Source of the DNA: Dolichospermum sp. LEGE 00240
Lineage (GTDB): Bacteria > Cyanobacteriota > Cyanobacteriia > Cyanobacteriales > Nostocaceae
Length of the DNA: 64,000 bases
Assembly: GCF_015207875.1 (NCBI RefSeq)
Contig: NZ_JADEVZ010000025.1
Coordinates: forward strand, 1 to 64,000
Reading direction: 5' to 3'
Shown: piece after piece, positions 44,746 through 53,328 of the stretch
Layout: every line of letters begins with the position of its first letter
How positions within the stretch are numbered: position 1 is the stretch's first letter
Notes under the pieces: model-generated
Database searches by the model: none
What the model was told of the DNA's origin: nothing
The model's input: only the letters and a program-made list of their open reading frames with translations
Translations under genes and position numbers: made by a program

Positions 44746-45263
44746 AATTTTTCTAGGCGCTAAATCCCAGTCAGATGTTTATTTTAGTGTAATGTTTTAT
44801 TACGGTTTCTTGCCATTAATCAACAATCCTGATACTTGCCTTTATGCAAATTAGGCTTTAAGAATCAAGATTTGAACGCAGATAAACGCAAATAAACGCA
44901 GATGAATTAATAGATTGAATAATTCTGTGTTAAATGTTTTCCATGACAAACTACATAGTCGCTAATACAAATTCTCCTTCGTTAACAGAGTTATTTATTG
45001 ATATATCATAAGAGGTTGTTTGAAAAGTATTAGATGAAACCAATAATTTCCAAGAACCTAACCCCCCAGCCCCCTTCCCTACCAGGGAAGGGGTGTTTCA
45101 AAGCCTCTCCCCGCGTCGGGGAGAGGTTTGGAGAGGGGTTTATTTATACATTAAAAACTTTTCAAACATCCTCTTATGACTGTATCTCATTCCGCTATAT
45201 ATTACGTAAGTTAAGTTAATAATTACCCTCCTGCGAGGGTTTTCAAGTAATAGCAAAGTTATC
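44746..45263. other. Spacer of 518 bp with a MITE
   Basis: It contains CGCAGATAAACGCAAATAAACGCAGAT short repeats (about 44878-44904), the element at 45009-45176, and no recognisable gene. Confidence 0.45.
45009..45176. mobile_element. TA-bounded MITE with AGAGGnTGTTTGAAAAGT ends
   Basis: The element has 168 bp from TAAGAGGTTGTTTGAAAAGT to ACTTTTCAAACATCCTCTTA, a 20-bp inverted repeat with one mismatch, bounded by TA (CATA...TATG). The interior includes a GGAAGGGG/CCCCTTCC palindrome and GCCTCTCCCC. A lone end of the same type lies at 62632-62650. Confidence 0.7.
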
Positions 45264-46628
45264 CTAACTTTCAGTAGTTGTAGAGGAAACGATAGGAATT
45301 TTTATTTCATTTGTAAATGTATCTAATAGTTTAAATGAAAATACCACAATAGCCGTTATTGAAAATAATGTCATCGCTAACCATAAAAGATGGTTACTGT
45401 GAAAATACCAACTAGCTATAGCCATAGGTATGAAACCTCCACCAAAGGAAATGAGGGCAGAATTACGTAACGTTCGCCCTTCGGTTAAACCTCCGAAGAA
45501 TCCTTCCAAGATTACGGTAACTGCAAAAAACCCTTGGAATGGTAACAACCATCTGACATAGTAAGAAATGTTTTCAGTTACTTCAGTGTGGTTGGTTAAT
45601 AGTCCAAATATAGTTTCTGGAAAAAGAATATATAAGATAGCAATGGGAATTGAAAGTAATAAACTGGTGAGTAAACTAACAGTTAGTAATGGTTGTAGCT
45701 GCTGTAATGTACCTTGTCCCTTAAAGTTTCCCGTGAGGCTTTGGGTGGCAAATCCTACTCCTTGAACAACAAACATATTCAAAGCTGCTGCTTGAATAAG
45801 AACAGTATTTTCGGCTAATATCTCTGTTCCCATTGCCGAACTGAGTTCAGTAAAAATGGCAAAGGTAGAGACTACGGCCAAACTTCTTATTAACATATCC
45901 CTATTTAGTTTGAAGGTAGCTTTAATAGCTGACCAATTCAAGACTTTTGGGATGACACCTGATACAATTGACCAATCAATGTGGAAGCAAACTATAATTA
46001 AACCTATGAATAATGCTACATACTGGCTAATGGCTGTAGTTAAACCAGCCCCTGTACTAGCCCAACCCCAGCGAATAATAAATAAGTAGTCCAGCACTAC
46101 ATTAGTTAGGCTTTCTATTACAGATATTAGCACCACAAAAATATTAAGTTCTCGGCCAAAAAACCAACCAACTAGGACAAAGTTGAGTAAAACCGCAGGT
46201 GCGCCCCAAATACGAGCCTGAAAATAGTCAAGACCGGCATCTTTTACCTCTGTTGCACCGACTAAAAAGGTAAACCCTACTGTTTGTAAAGGGTACTGAA
46301 GAATGAGGATGAGTGTACCTATTCCGAAAGCAATCAGACCATTTCGGAGTAATACTAATAGTATGGCTTCTGGATCATCTGTTCCTACAGCTTGTGCTGT
46401 CATGCCGTTGCTAGAAGAACGCAAAAAATTTAAAACTCGATATAAGTAGCTAAAAAGAATTGTGGCTAAAGAAACTCCTGCTAGGTAACGGATATCAGGT
46501 AAATGTCCCAAGTAGGCTAGGTCTATTAAACCCGACAATGGCACAACAATACTAGAGAGAATATTTGTAAATGCCAGTCGGTAAAAGCGAGATAGGAAGT
46601 TATATTCTTCAGGGATTGTAAAATTCAT
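45264..46628 (-). CDS. MATE-family efflux transporter
   Basis: The protein has 454 residues and about twelve membrane helices. It follows the DinF-like branch of MATE: AFTNILSSIVVPLSGLIDLAYLG near the start, then NGMTAQAVG and VGWFFGRE. MATE proteins export organic cations, drugs and natural products using Na+ or H+. It is the last minus-strand gene of the proposed RiPP cluster, 270 bp after the methyltransferase with a repeat-filled gap, so it is a plausible exporter of the product. The link is by position only. Confidence 0.85.
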   Translation of the reverse strand: MNFTIPEEYNFLSRFYRLAFTNILSSIVVPLSGLIDLAYLGHLPDIRYLAGVSLATILFSYLYRVLNFLRSSSNGMTAQAVGTDDPEAILLVLLRNGLIAFGIGTLILILQYPLQTVGFTFLVGATEVKDAGLDYFQARIWGAPAVLLNFVLVGWFFGRELNIFVVLISVIESLTNVVLDYLFIIRWGWASTGAGLTTAISQYVALFIGLIIVCFHIDWSIVSGVIPKVLNWSAIKATFKLNRDMLIRSLAVVSTFAIFTELSSAMGTEILAENTVLIQAAALNMFVVQGVGFATQSLTGNFKGQGTLQQLQPLLTVSLLTSLLLSIPIAILYILFPETIFGLLTNHTEVTENISYYVRWLLPFQGFFAVTVILEGFFGGLTEGRTLRNSALISFGGGFIPMAIASWYFHSNHLLWLAMTLFSITAIVVFSFKLLDTFTNEIKIPIVSSTTTES

Positions 46629-46639
46629 GTTCTGAATTG

Positions 46640-46898
46640 TTAATTTCTTGGAAATATTTTCAGTAAATTCTTATCTATCTGGCAACTGCTATATTGACCG
46701 GAAATTTTAGATTTTAGATGAAAAATTTGGTACAACCCCAGTCCTTCAGGATAGAAAAATACTCGCTGCGCTGCGTACGCTTCGCTAACGTAAATCCAAA
46801 ATCCAAAATTTTCGAGCTTCCACACTTGTTTGGTGGAGTCAATCCAAAATCCAAAATCCAAAATCGTAAATCCAAAATTGAGTGACCCTAGCTTCATG
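46640..46898. repeat. AAAATCC repeat cluster
   Basis: It contains multiple direct and inverted ATCCAAAATCCAAAATTT runs and a GCTGCGCTGCGTACGCTTCGCTAACG repeat (about 46768-46792), located between the MATE and methyltransferase genes. An open frame through it is an artefact of the repeats. Confidence 0.6.
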
Positions 46899-47435
46899 TT
46901 ATAAATGCGCCAATGCCCAGACGTGGTAGGGGAATTCTGGTTCGTTATCTAGGGAATGAGAAAGAGGATCATATTCGACCCATTGAGAGAAATTAGCAAT
47001 GATACATTGGCGATTTCCCCAAGAACCAGTTTGAATGTTATCTAGAGGAAATCCACATTCATGGAGAAAGTGTTTGAGTCCAGTTTCTGTCCAGCGTGTG
47101 CAATCTATTGGGTAGTTATGAATTTTTATTAAAAAAGGGACAGAGATGAGAAAATACCCTCCAGGGGAAAGCATGGAAATAATATTGCGACCGGCTCGAT
47201 AGGGATATAATAGATGCTCGAAAACTTGTTCTGCAATAATTAAATCAAACTTTTTTGGCAAGGGTGCAGAACAAATATCATATTCTGGATAGTGAATATT
47301 TTCATACTCTTGAAACCCAAAAGTTTCCCAATTCTTGCCTGAAACTTCTAATACTCGCCATCTTGAAAACGGTAAATTCTCTAGTAGCTTTGCCGTTTCG
47401 CGGTTCATTATGACTCGACTCCAAGTGATACCCAT
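46899..47435 (-). CDS. Class I SAM-dependent methyltransferase (short)
   Basis: The protein has 178 residues, with a Methyltransf_11-like core: WRVLEVSGKNWETFG (motif I, lacking the usual GxGxG), FDLIIAEQVFEHLLYP (post-motif) and LSPGGYFLISVPFLIKIH. The C-terminal domain DCTRWTETGLKHFLHECGF suggests a small-molecule acceptor. The degenerate glycine motif may weaken SAM binding. It lies 120 bp after the dioxygenase gene in the same direction, within the proposed RiPP cluster, where N- or O-methylation of the peptide is one possible job. Confidence 0.75.
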   Translation of the reverse strand: MGITWSRVIMNRETAKLLENLPFSRWRVLEVSGKNWETFGFQEYENIHYPEYDICSAPLPKKFDLIIAEQVFEHLLYPYRAGRNIISMLSPGGYFLISVPFLIKIHNYPIDCTRWTETGLKHFLHECGFPLDNIQTGSWGNRQCIIANFSQWVEYDPLSHSLDNEPEFPYHVWALAHL

Positions 47436-47555
47436 AACTGTATTATTTGTATAAATTGTTGTTAATTTACAGCATTTTTCATGTATTTAGATCACACTCT
47501 TGATTCCTCTTTGCGTCTGGAGCGCCTCTGCGTGAGACAAAAAAATGTTGTTCAT

Positions 47556-48344
47556 TTACCCAAGGGTAAATATGCGATCAAGTTCGTCCTCACTCAGAGC
47601 TATTAATGGCGTGAGATCAGGATTTGATAAAAAAGCTGGTCTTTCTTTGTTGGGAAGGGCGCTGTTTTCAATACTGCTATAGGTGATGACAAAGTTTCGG
47701 CGGTCCCAGGGAGAAATATTGGCAACGGAACCATGTAATGTATCATAGTGTACGAACAAAACCGACCCCGCAAGACCTTTTGGTGCGACTATTCCTTGCA
47801 CAGATGCAAATTTGGCAATCGTTTCTGGAGCGATCGCTAATGATGAGTTAGTAGTTGAAGCAGAATTTGCCGCTTCGAGTATTCCCTGTTGATGAGAACC
47901 AGGTATATAATATACTGGTCCATTGAATTCATTAACTTCATCTAAGAAAAGGATAGCATTTCCTCCTTTTGGTGAGGGAATTCGTTCGTAATACTGTGCA
48001 AATGCAGAGTCTTGATGCCATCCCCACATTCCTCCGGTAAACGCTGGCTTCATGACGATTTTACTGCGAAAAACGTACAATTCACTGGCAAAAAGTTGTT
48101 GTGCAACTGCCAATAGACGAGGGTGGCGGACTAAATCTCGGAAAATTTTGTTATTGAGATGAACTCCATAGAGAGTGCGTAAGGTTTTTTGATCATCTTC
48201 CAAAACACGACCAACTGCTTCATCAGCCATGATCATGGGAAGTTGATCACAAATTACTGAGATTTCCTCACGGCTAAAACACTCTGGAATGAACAAAAAT
48301 CCTTGTTCTTCATAACTTTTTATTGCTTCTGTTGTCAGTTTCAT
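47556..48344 (-). CDS. PhyH-family Fe(II)/2-oxoglutarate dioxygenase
   Basis: The protein has 262 residues. The double-stranded beta-helix iron ligands are HQD at His110/Asp112 (GWHQDSAF) and His204 (TLHGS), with Arg215 or Arg216 to bind 2-oxoglutarate (SPWDRRNF). GPVYYIPGSHQQG is the usual strand before the second His. It resembles hydroxylases acting on free amino acids or peptide-derived products. Placed between the glycosyltransferase and methyltransferase genes in the proposed RiPP cluster, it is the candidate for oxidising the Tyr-Trp core. Confidence 0.88.
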   Translation of the reverse strand: MKLTTEAIKSYEEQGFLFIPECFSREEISVICDQLPMIMADEAVGRVLEDDQKTLRTLYGVHLNNKIFRDLVRHPRLLAVAQQLFASELYVFRSKIVMKPAFTGGMWGWHQDSAFAQYYERIPSPKGGNAILFLDEVNEFNGPVYYIPGSHQQGILEAANSASTTNSSLAIAPETIAKFASVQGIVAPKGLAGSVLFVHYDTLHGSVANISPWDRRNFVITYSSIENSALPNKERPAFLSNPDLTPLIALSEDELDRIFTLG

Positions 48345-48394
48345 TTTGCTGTTAATTATAATTTACTTAGTTAATGCAGATAATAAAATTTGTC

Positions 48395-49621
48395 CTATTG
48401 CAAAACATGAGAAATGCTGTTCCTCTGTTTAAATTCTAAAATTTTATCTACTGCTTTTTGCGTGCCACCTGATGTTATCAAAGAATCACTTAATAGATCA
48501 ACGTTACTACGAATTTTTTCATCTTTGATAATCTGTTCAACAAGCGATCGCAATTTCAATGGAGCAATATTTTTCTGTTTTACCCATACTCCTATATTTA
48601 ATTCTTCTACACGATTAGCTACTAAGTATTGATCACCTCCTTGGGGAAATACAATCAGTGGTACTTTGTGAATTAATGCCTCCCAAGTGCTATTAGTTCC
48701 CCCATGAGTAATAAAAACACTAGCTTGTTGAAGCACTTGCATTTGAGGTACATAGTTACTGACAATAAAATTAGGGGGAATGTTTCCCAATTCAGCAATA
48801 TCTATAAATTTCCCTACAGACATTACCACCGTATACTCACTATTTGCAAAAGCTTGTAAACATTGTTGATAAAAAAAGGTTTTAGAATTATATAATGTCA
48901 CCGATCCTAGTGAAATATAAATAATTGGTTTTTCTGCACTCTTTAGTAAAGGAAATTGAGAATCAACTGCTCTCTCACTGTAGCAAGGTCCTGTAAAAAT
49001 ATAATTGGCATCAAAATATGAACGCTGGATCTGAAACATTTCCGATGTATAAACAATATTTAAATCTCCTCGCAAATTCATAGAATTTGGTTGTAGTTGA
49101 AATACATCTTTTTTGCTAATCGCCTTTATTGCATACTTTTGGGTTAATTGCTGCCAAAGTCGTTGATGTCGGTAAAATCTTTGTAAATGTTTAACAATAT
49201 CATTAATCGGGTAGGCTGCTAATAACAATGGTAATGGAGGCAAAAAATGAGGTGGTAGAAGAAAATTTGTATGGAAGCAAACGCTAGATATATTCAGTAA
49301 ATCCGCACAGATAGCAGCCCATAAGCATTTAGCATGAAAAATAATTAATTTGGGGCGGTTGACTTTTAAATTTTCTAATAAAATTGGTACAGCATCTAAG
49401 CAATATTCTATCAACCGCGATTGCAGTGTCGGATCTGAATCTGGAGGTTTCATGCTAGGAAGTGGTTGAAATCTAGCACCTGCTGATTCAATTTTATCTC
49501 GAAATTCATCGAAGTAATAATAATCTATTTTTTCTCCTCTATGAGCGAGTTCTTGAATTAAACCTAGAGTTGTATCAATCCGGGTGTAACTAGGAAGATC
49601 AAAGAAAGCAATATCAGCCAT
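48395..49621 (-). CDS. MGT/GT1-family glycosyltransferase
   Basis: The protein has 408 residues with a GT-B fold. The N-terminal acceptor domain begins IAFFDLPSYTRIDTTLGLIQEL. The C-terminal nucleotide-sugar domain has YISLGSVTLYNSKTFF and the family signature VFITHGGTNSTWEALIHKVPLIVFPQGGDQYLVANRVEEL, here broken into motifs HGGTNS and PQGGDQ. Such enzymes decorate natural products (macrolides, flavonoids, lipids). It starts 19 bp after the M29-like gene stop, so the two are in one operon. A glycosylated product is therefore likely. Confidence 0.87.
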   Translation of the reverse strand: MADIAFFDLPSYTRIDTTLGLIQELAHRGEKIDYYYFDEFRDKIESAGARFQPLPSMKPPDSDPTLQSRLIEYCLDAVPILLENLKVNRPKLIIFHAKCLWAAICADLLNISSVCFHTNFLLPPHFLPPLPLLLAAYPINDIVKHLQRFYRHQRLWQQLTQKYAIKAISKKDVFQLQPNSMNLRGDLNIVYTSEMFQIQRSYFDANYIFTGPCYSERAVDSQFPLLKSAEKPIIYISLGSVTLYNSKTFFYQQCLQAFANSEYTVVMSVGKFIDIAELGNIPPNFIVSNYVPQMQVLQQASVFITHGGTNSTWEALIHKVPLIVFPQGGDQYLVANRVEELNIGVWVKQKNIAPLKLRSLVEQIIKDEKIRSNVDLLSDSLITSGGTQKAVDKILEFKQRNSISHVLQ

Positions 49622-49640
49622 AATAGTAAATCCTCAGTAA

Positions 49641-50555
49641 TTAAACCCACTTCAAAGCCTGAGAAATAAAGTCAATATGGGGAGCTTTTTGTGCCATTCC
49701 TATCCCTACATGAGTTCCATATATACCTTCGTTAACAACTGAATTTATTGACCAATCAATTGTTTCCTCAATCTTTTTATTAGCACCAAAGGCTATTTCT
49801 GTCAGATTTAAACCTCTTTCTAAGTTGTAAGTCATATCTAATAATACAGCAGTCTCATCTTTACCATCTATGATCAGATGAGTTATGACATTATCTTCTA
49901 CTTCTAGATATTTTTCTTGACTTAATTTCACCCTATCTGTAATATATTGCAAAGGCTGCCAATTATAATCTTTTGTTTCTTGAGTTGTAGTTTGGGTTAA
50001 TATACCATCAAAATAGAAAGTTCCATCTACAGAAAAGCTGGATTTATTTGCTTTTGTATTCACTACTGAACTTTCCCAGAACTCAGCCACAGAGTAAAAC
50101 CATCCTGACTCCAGTTCCACATCAGCATTAGCTATTTCTATATTCTCACCTAAAGAGCATTTGAGCTTGCTTCCTCTTGAGTCTGATAAATATAACTCAC
50201 TTTCACTTTCAGCTATTTTATCATATAAAATATCTCGAATTGCTAATGCTTGTTCAATATCACCTGATAATAGCTGATTAAAAGAATATTCAATTACAGG
50301 TAAGCTCCCATCAAATTTTACTGCTGGTAAATGTACTATGGTACTTTGAGAATCATGCCAGAGTTGTTTAAGTTTGTAATAGTAGCTATAATCTGAAAAG
50401 ATTAAAAAGGCTGTTTGTTTACTCTTAAAGTCATAATCATCAAAAAAAATAGTTTTATATCCTTGCTCCTGAGAGTAAGTATGAATTTCATTACTATCAA
50501 CAATAATTGGCATCTGTCTTTGAAGAAAAGCTTGATAAAACTCTAAGATGTGCAT
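49641..50555 (-). CDS. M29-peptidase-like protein, RiPP cluster (metal residues intact)
   Basis: The protein has 304 residues. The C-terminal half resembles family M29 aminopeptidases: Glu253 in ERGLNLTEIAFG, His282 in YGTHVGIG and His293-x-Asp295 in PHIDFIS are in the positions of the metal ligands. The N-terminal half (1-130) is not recognisable beyond a predicted alpha/beta fold. It is the first gene after the precursor peptide and shares about half its residues with 52201-53115. It may process or bind the precursor; in crocagin biosynthesis two homologous proteins bind the precursor, and these two could be equivalents. That is inference. Confidence 0.7.
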   Translation of the reverse strand: MHILEFYQAFLQRQMPIIVDSNEIHTYSQEQGYKTIFFDDYDFKSKQTAFLIFSDYSYYYKLKQLWHDSQSTIVHLPAVKFDGSLPVIEYSFNQLLSGDIEQALAIRDILYDKIAESESELYLSDSRGSKLKCSLGENIEIANADVELESGWFYSVAEFWESSVVNTKANKSSFSVDGTFYFDGILTQTTTQETKDYNWQPLQYITDRVKLSQEKYLEVEDNVITHLIIDGKDETAVLLDMTYNLERGLNLTEIAFGANKKIEETIDWSINSVVNEGIYGTHVGIGMAQKAPHIDFISQALKWV

Positions 50556-50625
50556 ATTTATTTAACGAATTACAAAACTTTATTGTCTTCAAGATATCTT
50601 AATTAAGTGTGAAAAATTAATAAGT

Positions 50626-50656
50626 TTGGACAACAATTCTTAGAATTGTTGTCCAA
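50626..50656 (-). terminator. Strong hairpin between precursor and biosynthetic genes
   Basis: TTGGACAACAATTCT and its complement form a 15-bp stem with one central base. It lies 63 bp beyond the precursor stop and 71 bp before the M29-like gene. On the minus strand it is followed by AACTTATTAATTTTT, a weak T-run. It probably attenuates transcription so that the precursor outnumbers the enzymes, as in many RiPP operons. Confidence 0.7.
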
Positions 50657-50718
50657 GTGCTTAGACTAGTCTTAGAACCTGTAAATACTTACATTACTAA
50701 GTAATTTTCAGCAAATTC

Positions 50719-50802
50719 TTACCAGTAAACATTGCCCAGATTGCTGCGGGTTTCTTTGTTAACTTGTTCAAGTTTACGTTTTTGTGTTTTCTTAGCGTTC
50801 AT
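50719..50802 (-). CDS. Candidate RiPP precursor peptide with C-terminal Val-Tyr-Trp
   Basis: The peptide has 27 residues. It begins MNAKKTQKRKLEQ, a very basic leader, continues VNKETRSNLGN and ends VYW. AGGAG lies 8 bases before the ATG (CAGGAGCAACTAAAATG), and TAA follows directly after the Trp codon. It is encoded upstream of a hairpin and of tailoring genes on the same strand. The chain is too short for a folded enzyme. The C-terminal VYW recalls the Ile-Tyr-Trp core of crocagin. Evidence is architectural; expression is unproven. Confidence 0.7.
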   Translation of the reverse strand: MNAKKTQKRKLEQVNKETRSNLGNVYW

Positions 50803-51304
50803 TTTAGTTGCTCCTGAAAATTTGCAATTTTAGCTACTAATTTGCGAGTTGTTTTTTTACTCGTTGATATTACCATATCAGCATCAGTTTGATTTAACAA
50901 GATCAATGTCCAAAATGTTTACATTTTTTAATAAATAAAGATGGATTAGGTAATTAACGTTTAATTTGCAGTTTTTAAGTCAAAAAAACCCTTTATATCA
51001 CAGTCCGCTTGCACAATATAACTAGGCCAATGCATATAACTTGTATTATCTCGTTATTCTAACAAGCTCTGCCTTCTCGTGACTAATATTCAGCCTATAA
51101 GCATTGACTTTTATGGTTTATTTGCCAATTATCTTCAGCGTTTGGGTATGACTATTACTGGTAAATTATTAATAGAATAAGCTGATGACAAAAAGCGTAT
51201 TAATCATCATATAAATATCCGGTTTGATTCCTGAAATTACTTGGATATGATCAACTCGTAGCCTGCTATCCTAGCAAAATACCTTTATTAATTTAAAAAT
51301 ATCA
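50803..51304. other. Divergent spacer of about 500 bp in the RiPP cluster
   Basis: It contains the candidate precursor promoter and a TCCGGTTTGATTCCTGAAAT repeat at 51217-51236. A start-less open stretch ends at 51180 (about 45 codons, ...GLFANYLQRLGMTITG) and could be a gene fragment that I cannot name. No second precursor-like frame with a ribosome site was seen. Confidence 0.4.
50872..50900 (-). promoter_or_regulatory. Candidate sigma-70-type promoter of the precursor operon
   Basis: On the minus strand TTGTTA (complement of 50895-50900) is 17 bp from TATGGT (complement of 50872-50877), about 70 bp before the precursor start. The short leader contains a CGAGT/ACTCG hairpin. The -10 match is modest. 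Confidence 0.35.
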
Positions 51305-52003
51305 ATGGCGAATCTAAAAATAACTGCTGGAGAAAACTACAATGATTATGTAGGACCAGCAAAAGAGTACGATTTCATGGGAGCGTCTCAATTTCGCTTG
51401 CTTTGTACACTAGGTCTCCGATCTCAGCATAAATTGCTTGATTTTGGCTGTGGTTCGCTCCGTGCAGGTCGGCTGTTTCTACCTTATCTTGATGAAGGTT
51501 GTTATTACGGGGTAGAACCCAACAAGTGGTTAATCGAGGATGCTATAAAGTTCCAAGTTGGAGAGGATCTGCTTCGCATCAAAAAACCGTGTTTTAGTTA
51601 TAACGATCAGTTCTCTTTAGCTGAATTTGAAACCGATTTTGATTTTATCCTCGCACAATCCGTATTAACTCATACTAGGACTAATTTAGTAGATCTTTGT
51701 TTTCAGAACTTTGCTAAACATTTGAAACCTGATGGTCTTATCGTTGCTACTTTTATGGAGGGAGATACCGACATGGAAGGAGATGGTTGGGAATACCCTT
51801 TGTGTGTAACAATTAGACCAGCCACAATTAAAAAGTTAGCACAAGATGCCGGACTGGTAGGAATCTCTATCCCCTGGTTTCGTCCTAGACAAACTTGGTA
51901 TGTTTTTGTGAAAAACCAAGACCGTCTTCCAACTCAGGCTATGTTTCCTTATCTTCATGGTGTTGTCCTATTCGATCCAATGTTTGAGAGATCAAAAGCA
52001 TAA
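51305..52003 (+). CDS. Class I SAM-dependent methyltransferase
   Basis: The protein has 232 residues. The SAM motif LLDFGCGSLRAGRLFLPYL (about 44-62) is complete, and YYGVEPNKWLIEDA follows as the acidic motif II. DFILAQSVLTHT and LKPDGLIVATFMEGD are motifs IV and V. It is typical of a small-molecule methyltransferase. It is transcribed away from the precursor and converges on the second M29-like gene. By analogy with CgnL of the crocagin pathway it could N-methylate the tripeptide product. Confidence 0.82.
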   Translation: MANLKITAGENYNDYVGPAKEYDFMGASQFRLLCTLGLRSQHKLLDFGCGSLRAGRLFLPYLDEGCYYGVEPNKWLIEDAIKFQVGEDLLRIKKPCFSYNDQFSLAEFETDFDFILAQSVLTHTRTNLVDLCFQNFAKHLKPDGLIVATFMEGDTDMEGDGWEYPLCVTIRPATIKKLAQDAGLVGISIPWFRPRQTWYVFVKNQDRLPTQAMFPYLHGVVLFDPMFERSKA

Positions 52004-52200
52004 AAATTGACACAACTTTTACTGGATCTGGGTTTCTGGCTTTATTTTCCAATCCGATAGATGTAATCATTGCTTTAAACTAAAACTCTTATATAGCAAG
52101 GGTTACATCATTTCATTTAGGGAAAGTAACATAAGATAGTTATAAGTCACATTTGTACGGAGTTATGGGACAGCTTACATAAGATGGCAATTTATCGGCA

Positions 52201-53115
52201 TTAAATAATCTTTATGCTTTGAGAAATAAAATCAATATAAGGAGACTTCTGTGCCATACCTATGCCTATGTGCGTTCCATATACTCCTTGATTCATAATG
52301 GAGTTTATCTGCCAATTCAGATTTTTTTCAATATTTTTGTTACAGCCAAAGCCTATCTCAGTAAAACTCAAGTTACGTTCTAAACCATAATCCATTTCCA
52401 GTAATATGGAAGTTTCATCCCTACCATCTAAAATGAGATGAGTTATAGTATTATCTTCGATATGAATATATTTTTCTTGACTTGAATTGACCTTCTCAAG
52501 TAAATATGTCAAAGCATCCTGGTGACGTTCTCTCACTCGTGGGTTTGCACAAGCGTGAATTATGCCATCAAAAAAGAAAGTTCCATCTAGTGAAAAACTT
52601 GATTTATCACTTTTAATATTGACTATTCCGCTTTCTAGCATTTCCGAAATTGAGTAAAACCATCCTGGTTCTAAATCATCTTCAGTATTTATAACTTCTA
52701 AATTTTCTGACAATAAGCACGTTAATTTAGTGCCTCTATGATCAGATAAATATAATTCATCTTCCACTTCAGCAATTTGCTCATAAGTTTTAGCTCTTAA
52801 CTCTAATACTTGTGTTAAATCACAAGAGAGAAGTTGCTCGAATGAATAAGCGATGATTTGAGGATTTGTATCATACCTAACTGCTAGTAGATGGATAATC
52901 GTACTTTTGGAGGTATGAGATAGCTGTATAAGTCGATCATGATAACTATAATCCGAAATTACAGCAAATACTAGTTGTTGACTAGCAAAATCGTAATCAT
53001 CAAATAAAATAGTTTGATATCCTTGCTCCTGAAAATAATAATTAAGATGAGTGCTATCAACAAGGATAGGAATTTTTTTATTAACTAGGGAATGATGAAA
53101 ACGTATGGCATTCAT
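52201..53115 (-). CDS. M29-peptidase-like paralogue lacking one metal ligand
   Basis: The protein has 304 residues, the same length as 49641-50555 and collinear with it throughout (FFDDYDF/LFDDYDF, ELYLSD.RG.KL.C, SSFS.DGTF.FDG, THLI.DG.DET). The M29-type Glu (LSFTEIGFG) and His (YGTHIGIG) are kept, but the HxD motif reads YID (SPYIDFIS). The change should impair metal binding, which suggests a binding or regulatory role beside its intact paralogue. It ends the proposed RiPP cluster. Confidence 0.7.
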   Translation of the reverse strand: MNAIRFHHSLVNKKIPILVDSTHLNYYFQEQGYQTILFDDYDFASQQLVFAVISDYSYHDRLIQLSHTSKSTIIHLLAVRYDTNPQIIAYSFEQLLSCDLTQVLELRAKTYEQIAEVEDELYLSDHRGTKLTCLLSENLEVINTEDDLEPGWFYSISEMLESGIVNIKSDKSSFSLDGTFFFDGIIHACANPRVRERHQDALTYLLEKVNSSQEKYIHIEDNTITHLILDGRDETSILLEMDYGLERNLSFTEIGFGCNKNIEKNLNWQINSIMNQGVYGTHIGIGMAQKSPYIDFISQSIKII

Positions 53116-53328
53116 TAAGAAATTTGTTCCTGTTTTGATTGGTGATAAAAATTACTAAGCTTTATTTTTAAACATCTAGAGTTTCAGATAACCGACTGCT
53201 TAGAGAAGTCGGGTATTTTGTTGTTGGGAAATTATTGAAGATTCCCATATCTAACTATTTTAACTACAGTTTACCACAAAATCCTAATTATTGAATCAGT
53301 CTTGTCTAACTATCTTGAGAATAAATGT

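Noticed and set aside
46640-46897. An 85-codon open frame on the minus strand
   Set aside because: It is built from AAAATCC repeats (LNFGFTILDFGFW-type translation) and is low complexity.
53116-53328. A second precursor peptide upstream of the M29-like paralogue
   Set aside because: A 26-codon frame (MGIFNNFPTT...) exists but has no ribosome site and partly derives from the AAGTCGGG palindrome.
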